Part shown: one piece after another, positions 34,689-44,201 of the stretch
Position numbering within the stretch: position 1 is the stretch's first letter
Layout of the letters: every line of letters begins with the position of its first letter
Source of the DNA: Odoribacter laneus YIT 12061
GTDB lineage: Bacteria; Bacteroidota; Bacteroidia; Bacteroidales; Marinifilaceae
DNA length: 64,000 nt
Assembly: GCF_000243215.1 (NCBI RefSeq)
Contig: NZ_JH594596.1
Location: 2,440,392-2,504,391 of the forward strand
Reading direction: 5' to 3'
The notes under the pieces: model-generated
The model's input: only the letters and a program-made list of their open reading frames with translations
Databases searched by the model: none
Told to the model about the DNA's origin: nothing
Made by a program: the position numbers and the translations under genes

Positions 34689-35294
34689 ATGTTAAAATTA
34701 AAATATAAAGAATGTATCTGGGAAGCAGGTTGTGATGAAGCCGGACGCGGATGTCTGGCGGGACCGGTATTTGCGGCTGCAGTTATTTTACCCGATAATT
34801 TTCACAATGAATTATTAAACGATTCAAAGCAGCTCACGGAAAAACAACGGGATTATTTACGGCCGATCATCGAACAACAAGCGCTAGCCTGGGCCGTAGC
34901 CAGTATGGATAATCAGGAAATCGATCAGATAAATATTCTGAATGCTTCCATAGCAGCCATGCACAAGGCTTTGGACGGGCTCAGCCTTCTCCCGCAACAT
35001 ATTATCATTGATGGGAACCGCTTCAAAGCGTATAAAAATATTCCTCATCTTTGCATTGTCAAAGGGGATGCCAAATATATGTCCATTGCCGCCGCCTCCG
35101 TCCTGGCCAAAACCCATCGGGACGAATATATGGAAACTTTAGACAAGCTTTTTCCCGTTTATAATTGGAAACAAAACAAAGGGTATCCGACTCAGGAGCA
35201 TCGTGATAAAATTAAACAATACGGAATAACCGATTTTCACCGAAAAAGTTTTAACTTAGCAGACGCTCAATTAAAATTAAATTTTGAGGAATAA
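34689..35294 (+). CDS. rnhB: Ribonuclease HII
   Basis: 201 aa from the ATG at 34689. It cleaves RNA in RNA/DNA hybrids, including single ribonucleotides. The catalytic motif GCDEAGRGCLAGPV (D16, E17) and the C-terminal VKGDAKYMSIAAASVLAKTHRD (third and fourth acidic residues) are intact. It heads a plus-strand run with the GH3-family and methyltransferase genes. Confidence 0.96.
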   Translation: MLKLKYKECIWEAGCDEAGRGCLAGPVFAAAVILPDNFHNELLNDSKQLTEKQRDYLRPIIEQQALAWAVASMDNQEIDQINILNASIAAMHKALDGLSLLPQHIIIDGNRFKAYKNIPHLCIVKGDAKYMSIAAASVLAKTHRDEYMETLDKLFPVYNWKQNKGYPTQEHRDKIKQYGITDFHRKSFNLADAQLKLNFEE

Positions 35295-35323
35295 GCAAAT
35301 TCCTTTTTCATTTTTTATTTTAT

Positions 35324-36832
35324 ATGGCTTTCATTAATTCGATCATTAGCATTTTTACTCAAAAACGTTTGGGGCAAATCGATAATTTCAAAGCGAATCC
35401 TATCGAAACCCAAAGGGATACCCTGAAAGAATTATTACGTACAGCGCAAAATACCGAATACGGACAACAATACGATTTTCACTCCCTTACGACACCGGAA
35501 CAATACAGAGAAAGGTTACCGATTGTCCACTACGAAGATATCAACGAACTGATCCGGCAAACCATGAACGGCAAACAAAATATCCTCTGGCCGGAAGAAA
35601 TCAAATGGTTTGCCAAATCGTCCGGAACGACGGATGCCAAGAGCAAGTTTATTCCGGTTTCTCCCTCTTCTCTCGAAAATTGTCATTTCCGGGGAGGTAA
35701 AGACGTTGTTTCTATCTTCAATCGCCTTTATCCGGAAGCTCAGGTATTCAGTGGCAAGACCTTGGCCTTGGGAGGAAGCAGCGAAGTCAATAAGATAAAT
35801 ACCAATTGCCAATACGGAGATCTCTCGGCTATCCTCATATCGAATACCCCCTTCTGGGCTAATTTTATGAAAACGCCCGATTCTTCCATTATGCTTATGA
35901 GTAATTGGGAAGAAAAACTGGAAAAAATTTGCGAAATCACCATCAAAGAGGATGTACGTTGTCTGGCGGGAGTTCCTTCCTGGTTTTTGACCCTTATTCA
36001 TAAGATACTGGAAAAAACCGGAAAAAGTAATCTCTATGAGGTATGGCCGAATCTCGAATTATTCATTCACGGCGGTATCAGTTTTGTCCCTTATCGCCAG
36101 CAATACCAAGAGCTATTGCCCGATGCAAAGATGAAATATATGGAAACGTATAATGCCTCGGAAGGTTTCTTCGGAATTCAGGACGACCCCAGCGATTCTT
36201 CGATGTTACTGATGTTGGATTACGGCGTGTATTACGAATTTATGCCGATGAGTGAGACCGGGAAAACCAATCCCCGCACCCTTCTTTTATCCGAGGTGGA
36301 AACCGGTGTAAATTATGCTTTGATTATTTCAACAAACGGAGGACTATGGCGCTATATGATCGGAGATACGATTCTCTTTACTTCTTTGAATCCTTATAAA
36401 TTTAAAATTACCGGACGCACGAAATTGTTTATCAACGCCTTTGGGGAAGAGCTGATTATCGATAATGCAACCGAAGCCTTACGCATCGCCTGTGCTAAAA
36501 CCCATAGTACTCTATTTGAATACACCGCAGCCCCTATCTTTATGCAGGAAGGCCAAAAAGGAGCACACGAATGGCTGATTGAATTTGAAGTTCCTCCGGC
36601 CGACCTTGAAACTTTTGCCGAAATTCTGGATAAGGAATTACAAAAGCTCAATTCCGACTATGAAGCAAAACGCCTTTTATCTTTGGAAAGATTAAAAATT
36701 CATCAAGCCCGCCCCCATTTGTTTACCGACTGGCTAAAAGAAAAAGGGAAATTGGGAGGGCAAAATAAAGTGCCCCGGTTATGGAATGACCGGACCCACA
36801 TCGACCAATTACTCGAAATGAATGTTAAATAA
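35324..36832 (+). CDS. GH3 auxin-responsive promoter family protein (ANL-superfamily ligase)
   Basis: 502 aa. The plant-like GH3 fold of acyl-adenylating, amino-acid-conjugating enzymes. The ATP-binding loop WFAKSSGTTDAKSKFIP (about residues 96-112), YNASEGFFGIQ (about 275-285) and a C-terminal RPHLFTDWLKEKGKLGGQNKVPRL are conserved among Bacteroidota GH3 proteins. The natural substrate in gut bacteria is not established; acyl-amino-acid formation is an inference. It lies 29 bp after rnhB and 18 bp before the methyltransferase gene. Confidence 0.86.
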   Translation: MAFINSIISIFTQKRLGQIDNFKANPIETQRDTLKELLRTAQNTEYGQQYDFHSLTTPEQYRERLPIVHYEDINELIRQTMNGKQNILWPEEIKWFAKSSGTTDAKSKFIPVSPSSLENCHFRGGKDVVSIFNRLYPEAQVFSGKTLALGGSSEVNKINTNCQYGDLSAILISNTPFWANFMKTPDSSIMLMSNWEEKLEKICEITIKEDVRCLAGVPSWFLTLIHKILEKTGKSNLYEVWPNLELFIHGGISFVPYRQQYQELLPDAKMKYMETYNASEGFFGIQDDPSDSSMLLMLDYGVYYEFMPMSETGKTNPRTLLLSEVETGVNYALIISTNGGLWRYMIGDTILFTSLNPYKFKITGRTKLFINAFGEELIIDNATEALRIACAKTHSTLFEYTAAPIFMQEGQKGAHEWLIEFEVPPADLETFAEILDKELQKLNSDYEAKRLLSLERLKIHQARPHLFTDWLKEKGKLGGQNKVPRLWNDRTHIDQLLEMNVK

Positions 36833-36850
36833 CCGACTCCCCCATTTTCT

Positions 36851-37732
36851 ATGAATATAAAATTGATAAGTCCAACCCAGTGGAAAGATTACGAACTAAT
36901 CGACAGTGGTCATTTTGAAAAATTAGAACGTTTCGGTCCCTACCTTATTGCCCGTCCCGAACCGCAAGCGCTATGGAACAAATCACTTTCTGAAGCGGAA
37001 TGGACAAAACGGGCCGATGCCTATTTCCGAAAAGACAAACGAAATGAAGAAAAAGGGGAATGGCAATGTAAACCACTTATGCCCCAGCAATGGTTCGTCA
37101 CCTATCAATATCAGGAGATGCACCTCCGTATGCGCCTCGGCTTAACCTCTTTTAAGCATGTCGGTCTGTTTCCAGAACAAGCCGAAAATTGGAATTTTAT
37201 CTATTCCCAAATCAAGAGTATGCCGGTTGGAGCGAAAGTACTCAACCTTTTTGCCTATACGGGAGGAGCCACCCTTGCAGCCCGGAGTGCCGGTGCCGAG
37301 GTAACTCATGTCGATTCCGTCAAACCGGTCGTCAGCTGGTCCCGTGAAAACATGGAAGCCTCCGGCCTCAACGACGTCCGCTGGATTGTGGACGATGCCC
37401 TCAAATTTGTCCGCCGGGAAGTAAAACGAGGAAAAAAATACAACGGCATTCTTTTAGACCCTCCCGCTTACGGACGCGGTCCCGATGGTGAAAAATGGAT
37501 TTTAGAAGAAAACCTCAATGAACTTCTCTCGTTATGTAAACAACTTTTAACCCCCGAACAAAGTTTTCTGGTTTTAAACCTTTATTCCATGGGTTTATCC
37601 GCCCTTCTGGCCCGTACGACGGTACAACAACTGATCGGAGAGGGTAAGGGGGAGCAATTCGGGGAACTTTATTTCACGGATTCCTTCGGTAAATCCCTGC
37701 CTTTAGGAGTTTATTACCGATTTTGGAGATAA
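36851..37732 (+). CDS. Class I SAM-dependent methyltransferase, RlmI/RlmK-like
   Basis: 293 aa. SAM-binding motif I VLNLFAYTGGATLAARSAGAEVTHVD (about 134-159), motif II WIVDDALKFV and catalytic-region ILLDPPAYGRGPDGEKW, as in the C-terminal domains of 23S rRNA cytosine/guanine methyltransferases. It lacks the N-terminal PUA domain of RlmI. An rRNA target is plausible but unproven. Confidence 0.85.
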   Translation: MNIKLISPTQWKDYELIDSGHFEKLERFGPYLIARPEPQALWNKSLSEAEWTKRADAYFRKDKRNEEKGEWQCKPLMPQQWFVTYQYQEMHLRMRLGLTSFKHVGLFPEQAENWNFIYSQIKSMPVGAKVLNLFAYTGGATLAARSAGAEVTHVDSVKPVVSWSRENMEASGLNDVRWIVDDALKFVRREVKRGKKYNGILLDPPAYGRGPDGEKWILEENLNELLSLCKQLLTPEQSFLVLNLYSMGLSALLARTTVQQLIGEGKGEQFGELYFTDSFGKSLPLGVYYRFWR

Positions 37733-37937
37733 AAAGATGGAAGGAATAGAACTATAAATTTGTCCGTTCGCTTAAAAGCATACAAGTAAAACATTCTACC
37801 GCTCCACAGTACTCCCTGTCGGATGAAGGAATTTTCGGTTCAGACTTAAAACCCTAGTCCGAAACATTTGTGTCCTTGCTTGGGGAAGCGTCAAGCTGAG
37901 CTTTTGAACCTTTTTACTTCCCAACAGACAAACGGGT

Positions 37938-40124
37938 CTATCTGGAAAACAACAACTCCCTGTATTTAGGCAGCGGCCAGATTTCATCATCGACAAGCAA
38001 TTCCAGTTTATCGATATGGTAACGGATTTTTTCCAGATACGGCCTTACGGTGACAGAATAAGCCTCCGCCCTTTCTACTTCATTCGGGAAATTGTTATTC
38101 GCTACTTTACGGGCTTCCGTCATTTCATTCACCATGGTTTTGATCTCTTTGATGTGACGGGAAATCTCCTTAATAGATTCCAATTGTACATTCCCCACTT
38201 CTGCATACACATCCGGCAAAATCTCCTTCAAGCCTTTTACATTTTCAATTAAGGTATTCTGATAAGAGATGGCAGTAGGAATAATATGATTCAAGGCCAA
38301 ATCCCCCAATACCCGGGATTCAATCTGTAATTTTTTCAAATACGTCTCGTTTTTAATCTCAAAACGGGCCTCCAGCTCCCGTTCGGTAAAAACACCGTTC
38401 TCTACAAACAATTTTTTCGCTTTCGGCGCCAGATAGGCTTTTAATGCTGTAATACAGTCATTATCGACAGATAAACCCCTCTTTTGCGCTTCCTCCTGCC
38501 ATTCCTTGCTATATCCGTTTCCTTCAAAACGGATTTTCTTACAAGCAATAATGTATTTTCTCAAAACCTGAAAAATAGCTTCATCTTTTTTCACACCTTT
38601 GTCTATCAGTGCATCGGTTTCTTTTTTGAAAGCTATTAATTGTTGGGCTACAGCAGCATTTAATACGATCATTGCAGCCCCGCAATTGGCAGAAGCTCCT
38701 ACTGCCCGGAATTCAAAACGATTCCCGGTAAATGCAAAAGGTGAAGTCCGGTTCCGATCCGTATTGTCCCGCATAATTTCCGGAATTCTTCCCACATTTA
38801 ATTTTAATTCGGTTTTCTCGTCCGGGCTCATTTTCTTACTGCTTACTTTCTGTTCTATTTCATCCAGAATAGCAGCCAATTGCCGGCCTAAGAAAACAGA
38901 CATAATAACGGGAGGGGCTTCATCTCCCCCCAAACGATGTTCATTTCCCAACGAAACAATACAAGCCTTAAATAAAGCTTCCTGTTCCAATACAGCCCGA
39001 GTCGTAGCCGTCAGAAAAATCAAGAACTGCATATTGGACTTCGGATTTTTTCCGGGCGATAAAAGGTTTACTCCCGTATCTGTAAGTAACGACCAATTAT
39101 TATGCTTTCCGGAACCGTTGATCCCCTTAAAAGGTTTTTCATGCAACAAAACCCTGAAACGATGATGCCGGGCCACCCGTTTCATCGTAGACATCAGCAA
39201 TTGATTATGATCCACAGCCAAATTCGCTTCCTCAAAAATAGGGGCCAACTCAAACTGATTGGGGGCACATTCATTATGCCGGGTCTTTGCCGGAATCCCC
39301 AGCCGGTAGCATTCGTTTTCCAATTCGTTCATAAAAGCATTTACCCGTTCAGGGATAGCCCCAAAATAGTGATCTTCCAATTGCTGATCCTTAGCAGCCG
39401 AATGCCCCATCAATGTTCTTCCGCATAATTTCAAATCCGGCCGGGCATTGTACAAAGCTTCGTCTATTAAAAAATATTCCTGTTCCCACCCTAAAGTCGC
39501 CGTTACCTTCCGTACATCTTTATCAAAATACTGACAAATATCCACCGCTGCTTTGTCGATTAAAGCCAACGCCTTTAACATCGGAGTTTTGTAATCCAAT
39601 GCTTCTCCCGTATAAGCGACAAATACCGTAGGTATACACAGGGTATTATTATTAATAAAAGCCGGAGAACCCGGATCCCAAGCCGTATATCCCCTTGCTT
39701 CAAACGTATTTCGTATGCCTCCGTTCGGAAAACTCGAAGCATCCGGTTCTTGTTGTACCAATAATTTCCCGTCAAAAGACTCGATAATGTTCCCGTCTTT
39801 TAATACATCTATAAAACTATCGTGCTTCTCAGCCGTAGCTCCGTTTAAAGGATGAAACCAATGCGTGTAATGAGTGGCTCCCTTTTCTACCGCCCAGGCC
39901 TTCATCGCAGCAGCCACTTGGTCGGCCAATGTCCGGTCGATTGTCCCGCCTTGAAACATTATCTTTTCCAATTTTTTAAATGCCTCCACAGACAGATAAT
40001 GCCTCATCTTTTCCAAAGTCAATACATCCGCTCCATAGATATCGGACACTCTTTGTTTCTTTCCTCTTTCAACAGCCGTTCTCCCGGACATTTGCTCCAA
40101 TGCTGAAAACCTGATTCTTGCCAT
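37938..40124 (-). CDS. glnN: Glutamine synthetase type III
   Basis: 728 aa from the ATG at 40124 (MARIRFSALEQMSGRTAVERG); nine upstream codons are open but not family-like. The type III signature ALEQMSGR at the start, THYTHWFHPLNGATAEKHDSF, LGWEQEYFLID and GNEHRLGGDEAPP (nucleotide/glutamate site) are all present. It assimilates ammonia into glutamine and is expected to function as a dodecamer. It could re-assimilate ammonium released by the amino-acid fermentation enzymes in this window. It converges with the methyltransferase gene. Confidence 0.97.
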   Translation of the reverse strand: MARIRFSALEQMSGRTAVERGKKQRVSDIYGADVLTLEKMRHYLSVEAFKKLEKIMFQGGTIDRTLADQVAAAMKAWAVEKGATHYTHWFHPLNGATAEKHDSFIDVLKDGNIIESFDGKLLVQQEPDASSFPNGGIRNTFEARGYTAWDPGSPAFINNNTLCIPTVFVAYTGEALDYKTPMLKALALIDKAAVDICQYFDKDVRKVTATLGWEQEYFLIDEALYNARPDLKLCGRTLMGHSAAKDQQLEDHYFGAIPERVNAFMNELENECYRLGIPAKTRHNECAPNQFELAPIFEEANLAVDHNQLLMSTMKRVARHHRFRVLLHEKPFKGINGSGKHNNWSLLTDTGVNLLSPGKNPKSNMQFLIFLTATTRAVLEQEALFKACIVSLGNEHRLGGDEAPPVIMSVFLGRQLAAILDEIEQKVSSKKMSPDEKTELKLNVGRIPEIMRDNTDRNRTSPFAFTGNRFEFRAVGASANCGAAMIVLNAAVAQQLIAFKKETDALIDKGVKKDEAIFQVLRKYIIACKKIRFEGNGYSKEWQEEAQKRGLSVDNDCITALKAYLAPKAKKLFVENGVFTERELEARFEIKNETYLKKLQIESRVLGDLALNHIIPTAISYQNTLIENVKGLKEILPDVYAEVGNVQLESIKEISRHIKEIKTMVNEMTEARKVANNNFPNEVERAEAYSVTVRPYLEKIRYHIDKLELLVDDEIWPLPKYRELLFSR

Positions 40125-40165
40125 AAATATTATTTTTCGATATATACCCACCTTTATATCGGGTA

Positions 40166-40173
40166 CAAAAGTA
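40166..40173 (-). promoter_or_regulatory. Putative -7 box of glnN
   Basis: Minus strand reads TACTTTTG (TAnnTTTG), 41 bp before the ATG at 40124. The -33 element is weak. Confidence 0.45.
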
Positions 40174-40304
40174 TAAAATATTATTCTTTTAACGACATAC
40201 CCCTACTTTTAAACAGGAAAATTCCCCAAAAAGCAAAATTAAAATATTCCGGTTCGTCTGTAAGGAACCCCTTCCGTCCACACTTTATTTTCGGTTATTT
40301 CTTA

Positions 40305-40312
40305 TATCTTTG
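40305..40312 (+). promoter_or_regulatory. Putative -7 box of the pyridoxamine kinase gene
   Basis: TATCTTTG, a TAnnTTTG match, 16 bp before the ATG at 40329. This would give a leader of roughly 10 nt. The -33 region is T-rich without a clear TTTG. Confidence 0.5.
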
Positions 40313-40328
40313 TCACAAAGCTCTACAT

Positions 40329-41186
40329 ATGAAAAAAATTGCCGCCATACACGATCTGTCCGGCTACGGAAGAGCTTCCCTTACCGTAGCGATTCCCGTT
40401 CTCTCTCATATGGGTTATCAGGTGTGTCCCCTGCCGACAGCCATCCTCTCTGCCCATAGTGAATACAAGGATTTCCGAAGCCTGGACCTGACTTTTTACA
40501 TGCAGGACATCATCGATCACTGGAAAGAATTGAATTTAAAATTTGATGCCATCTATTCCGGCTATCTGGCTTCTGCCCGCCAAATGGATATTGTCGCCGA
40601 CTTTTTTGAAACTTTCGGGCGAAAAGATAACTTTATTTTAGTCGATCCCGTATTGGGAGATCACAACCAATTGTATCCCGGTATGACAACGGAAATGGTA
40701 GAAGGAATGCGAAAGTTATGCTCAAAAGCAAAGGTCATCACCCCCAATCTTACAGAAGCCTGCTTTTTATTGGCAGAAAAAGAAATACATCGTGTCGGCC
40801 TGGAAGAAACTATAAAATGGTGTAAGCAATTGAGCTCTCTGGGACCCGAATATGTCATCATTACTTCAGCTCCTTCCGGAAATCACCAAAATATTGCCAC
40901 CATCGCTTATAACAAAACCGATCAACGGACCTGGCGTGTTATTTCCGATTATATTCCGGCCTCTTATCCCGGCACAGGAGATGCCTTTGCCAGCGTAATT
41001 ACCGGTTGCTTGCTGAACGGGGACAGTCTTCCGGAAGCAATCGACCGAGCCGTATATTTTATCAATATGGGAATAAAAGCAACTTTCGGTTATGATCAGA
41101 ATCCCCTCGACGGCATGAATCAAGAAAAAGTACTCCATTACTTGAATGGACCTTTACCCTACTACCGTTATGAATTAATCGGTTAA
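40329..41186 (+). CDS. Pyridoxamine/pyridoxal kinase (PfkB-like)
   Basis: 285 aa, PdxK/PdxY family, phosphorylating B6 vitamers to PLP precursors. Evidence: AAIHDLSGYGRASLTVAIPVLSHMG at the N-terminus, DAIYSGYLASARQMD, LVDPVLGDHNQLYPG and the C-terminal anion-hole motif YPGTGDAFASVITG with the catalytic Asp. PLP is needed by KamA, KamDE and the aminotransferase in this window, but a regulatory link is not visible. It lies 36 bp before the HAD gene. Confidence 0.92.
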   Translation: MKKIAAIHDLSGYGRASLTVAIPVLSHMGYQVCPLPTAILSAHSEYKDFRSLDLTFYMQDIIDHWKELNLKFDAIYSGYLASARQMDIVADFFETFGRKDNFILVDPVLGDHNQLYPGMTTEMVEGMRKLCSKAKVITPNLTEACFLLAEKEIHRVGLEETIKWCKQLSSLGPEYVIITSAPSGNHQNIATIAYNKTDQRTWRVISDYIPASYPGTGDAFASVITGCLLNGDSLPEAIDRAVYFINMGIKATFGYDQNPLDGMNQEKVLHYLNGPLPYYRYELIG

Positions 41187-41222
41187 AATCTATTTTTTGT
41201 ATGCATTTCTTTTAATACAGTT

Positions 41223-42035
41223 ATGAAAGCGATTATCACGGATTTGGACGGTACTATATTACCTTCCGGCGGAACGATCAGCCCGCAAACACTTCATGCA
41301 CTTCAAACGGTAGGAAATCGTTCAATCGTCCGGATCGTAGCTACCGGCAGGACCCTATTCGCTGCCCGCAAATTCTTAACCGATGACTTTCCCATCGATT
41401 ATCTGGTTTTTTCCTCCGGAGCCGGGATTATGGAATGGAAAAACAAAAAAATTTTACAAGCTCATCACCTCAGTAAGGAAGAAACCCAAGAACTGGCTAC
41501 CTATTTATGGGAATACAACATCAATTTTATCGTACAACAGGAAATTCCGGATAATCACTATTTTTACTATACCGATATTTATCCCGCTCACAGGGATTAT
41601 CTCCGGCGCCTCGAAAAGTTCCGGGATTATGGTACCCTTATCTCGAATCCCGAAGAAATACGAACTCCAGCAACCCAGCTGATTATGATTCTCAATGACC
41701 GGCAATTAGCTCTGGTCGAAAAAATAAAACAGGATCTTCCCCGCTATTCCGTCATTCGCTCTACCTCTCCTTTAGATAATCAAGCAGTATGGCTGGAAAT
41801 TTATCCGTCTTGCGTGAACAAAGGTTATAGCTGTCAGTATTTACTGAATTTTTTAAAGATTGCAACGACCGACTGTGCCGGTATCGGAAACGATTATAAC
41901 GATACCGACTTTCTGGATATTTGCGGAAAAGCATACCTTGTAAAAAACGCCCCTTCCCCCTTGCTTCCTCATTATCGTACTGTCGCATCCGACATCCAGG
42001 AAGGCTTTAGCGAATTTATTGCCCAGATTTTGTAA
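41223..42035 (+). CDS. Cof-type HAD phosphatase
   Basis: 270 aa. HAD motif I is TDLDGTILP (residues 6-14), motif II is VATGRT, and motif IV is AGIGNDYNDTDFLD, with a C2-type cap between (about 85-190). It probably hydrolyses a small phosphorylated metabolite (sugar phosphate or B6 phosphate class); specificity cannot be called. It lies downstream of the pyridoxamine kinase gene on the same strand. Confidence 0.9.
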   Translation: MKAIITDLDGTILPSGGTISPQTLHALQTVGNRSIVRIVATGRTLFAARKFLTDDFPIDYLVFSSGAGIMEWKNKKILQAHHLSKEETQELATYLWEYNINFIVQQEIPDNHYFYYTDIYPAHRDYLRRLEKFRDYGTLISNPEEIRTPATQLIMILNDRQLALVEKIKQDLPRYSVIRSTSPLDNQAVWLEIYPSCVNKGYSCQYLLNFLKIATTDCAGIGNDYNDTDFLDICGKAYLVKNAPSPLLPHYRTVASDIQEGFSEFIAQIL

Positions 42036-42144
42036 AGTTTCCGTTTTACTTATCAACCCCTGAAGACTGCCGACCAAAAGTTTGACCGCCTGCGTCCGTC
42101 ACGTTTGCAATGCCGCTATCAGAATCGATGGGGTGCTTAAAATA

Positions 42145-42972
42145 TTATAAGATTCCTTTTTCTTTTAAAAGAATTTCCATTTCTCCCTGTAACTTACGGG
42201 CTTCTTCTCCGGCCCGTACAGCAAATTGCTCGGTTTTATCGGCAAATATAATTCCTCGCGAAGAATTGACAATCAATCCGCAATGTGAATTCATACCGTA
42301 TTTAGCCACCTCTTGCAGGCTCCCCCCCTGCGCACCGACACCGGGGACTAATAAGAAATGATCCGGAACAATGTCCCGTATACCCCCCAGCATTTCCGCT
42401 TTAGTTGCCCCCACGACATACATCATATTCTGTTTATCTCCCCATTCCTGAGATTTACGCAAAACGGCTTCATACAATTTTACACCCTTATCTTCCCGGA
42501 ACTGAAAATCGAAAGCTCCTTTGTTGGAGGTCAATGCCAGCAGGATGACCCATTTTTCCGGATACTGCAAAAAGGGTGTAACGGAATCTTCTCCCATATA
42601 AGGAGCCACTGTAATGGCATCGAAATTTAAAGTCTCCAAAAAAGCTTTGGCATACATCTGCGACGTATTCCCGATATCTCCTCGCTTTGCATCTGCTATG
42701 AGAAAAATTTCCGGATATTGCTGCCGTATATAAGTTACTGTTTTCTCTAAACTCTGCCAGCCTTCCACGCCCCTGCTTTCATAAAAAGCGATATTCGGTT
42801 TATAAGCGATGGTCACTCCTGCTGTCGCATCGATGACAGCCTTGTTAAATTCAAATACCGGATCCGCTACTTGCTGCAAATGAGCCGGAATTTTCGCTAT
42901 ATCGGAATCTAGACCTACACAAAGAAATGATTTCTTCTTTTTAATTTGCTCAAATAAAGCTGTATAATTCAT
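42145..42972 (-). CDS. pyrF: Orotidine 5'-phosphate decarboxylase
   Basis: 275 aa, the longer PyrF group common in Bacteroidota. The active-site motif DAKRGDIG is at 94-101 with catalytic K96. FLCVGLDSD at the N-terminus and [14 protein letters not shown] near the phosphate site are present. It makes UMP from OMP. It lies 39 bp downstream of prfA and is probably co-transcribed. Confidence 0.96.
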   Translation of the reverse strand: MNYTALFEQIKKKKSFLCVGLDSDIAKIPAHLQQVADPVFEFNKAVIDATAGVTIAYKPNIAFYESRGVEGWQSLEKTVTYIRQQYPEIFLIADAKRGDIGNTSQMYAKAFLETLNFDAITVAPYMGEDSVTPFLQYPEKWVILLALTSNKGAFDFQFREDKGVKLYEAVLRKSQEWGDKQNMMYVVGATKAEMLGGIRDIVPDHFLLVPGVGAQGGSLQEVAKYGMNSHCGLIVNSSRGIIFADKTEQFAVRAGEEARKLQGEMEILLKEKGIL

Positions 42973-43011
42973 AACTGTATCTCTTTTTATTCATTTACAT
43001 CTTCCCCTCAT

Positions 43012-44094
43012 TTATAGTCCCGTTTCTTTCAGTCTCTCTGTATTCTCTTCAATCTGCAATTTCTCGATGATCTCGTCAATTTCTCCGTCCATAACAGCAG
43101 CAAGATTATACAGGGTAAAATTGATCCGATGATCTGTCACCCGTCCTTGCGGATAATTATAAGTCCGTATTTTTGCAGAACGGTCGCCCGTCGATACCAT
43201 CGTCCTTCGTTTTGCAGCAATCTCATCCATATGCTTTTGGTATTCCACTGCATAAATGCGGGAACGCAATTCATTCATTGCTTTAGCGAGATTTTTAATC
43301 TGAGATTTCTCATCCTGACAGGTTACCACAATACCTGTCGGAAGGTGTGTCAACCGAATAGCCGAATAGGTGGTATTTACGGATTGACCTCCGGGACCGG
43401 ATGAACAATAAGTATCCTTACGGATATCTCCCGGATTCAGCTGTACGTCAACTTCTTCCGCTTCCGGCAACACAGCTACCGTAGCAGCAGAAGTATGAAT
43501 ACGTCCCTGAGTCTCGGTAGCCGGAACCCGCTGTACACGATGAACCCCCGACTCATATTTCAATATTCCATACACCCCATTGCCGGAAACATTGGCTACG
43601 ATTTCCTTGTATCCTCCTGCCGTTCCCTCATTGGCATTCGTCACCTCCATTTTCCAACCTTTTCTTTCACAAAATTTTGTATACATCCGAAACAAGTCCC
43701 CAGCAAACAAACAAGCTTCATCTCCCCCGGTCCCTCCCCGGATTTCCAGAATTACATTTTTGGAATCTTCCGGATCTGCCGGCACCAACAATAATTTGAT
43801 ATGCTGTTCCATTTCCGGTAACTTTTCCGACAACTCCTCCAATTCCAATTGAGCCATTTCTTTCAGTTCTGCATCCTCTTCGGAATCTAAAATAGATTGA
43901 GATTCTTCCCCGGTCGCTAAGGCTTTTTTGTACTGATCCGCCGCCGATGTAATAGCCTCTAATTCCTTATACTCCTTGGTTAATTTCACATAACGCTCCA
44001 TATCCCCGATCACCTCGGGATCTGTAATTAACTGTCCAATCTCTTTAAACCGGATATAATAAGTTTCTAATTTTTCTAGCAGCGGATTCTCCAT
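43012..44094 (-). CDS. prfA: Peptide chain release factor 1
   Basis: 360 aa from the ATG at 44094 (MENPLLEKLETYYIRFKEIG); the frame is open 37 codons upstream but that stretch is not RF1-like. GGQ motif in SSGPGGQSVNTT, the stop-codon-recognition region ending RVPATETQGRIHTSA, and the N-terminal helical domain are all intact. It terminates translation at UAA and UAG. Confidence 0.97.
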   Translation of the reverse strand: MENPLLEKLETYYIRFKEIGQLITDPEVIGDMERYVKLTKEYKELEAITSAADQYKKALATGEESQSILDSEEDAELKEMAQLELEELSEKLPEMEQHIKLLLVPADPEDSKNVILEIRGGTGGDEACLFAGDLFRMYTKFCERKGWKMEVTNANEGTAGGYKEIVANVSGNGVYGILKYESGVHRVQRVPATETQGRIHTSAATVAVLPEAEEVDVQLNPGDIRKDTYCSSGPGGQSVNTTYSAIRLTHLPTGIVVTCQDEKSQIKNLAKAMNELRSRIYAVEYQKHMDEIAAKRRTMVSTGDRSAKIRTYNYPQGRVTDHRINFTLYNLAAVMDGEIDEIIEKLQIEENTERLKETGL

Positions 44095-44120
44095 GTATTC
44101 TCCTTTTTCTATTTCCGACA

Positions 44121-44128
44121 CAAAAATA
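44121..44128 (-). promoter_or_regulatory. Putative -7 box of the prfA-pyrF unit
   Basis: Minus strand reads TATTTTTG (TAnnTTTG), 26 bp before the prfA ATG at 44094. No -33 match. Confidence 0.38.
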
Positions 44129-44201
44129 ATATTTTTACCACAGAGGGAGGCCTCTTTCAGGCAATATTTTAGCAGAAGTCCCTGCCTCCTGCCCGAAAAG
44201 G

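Noticed and set aside
37922-37936. 14-mer CAACAGACAAACGG shared with 54137-54150
   Set aside because: A 14-base match between two places in 64 kb is expected by chance and the flanks do not match.
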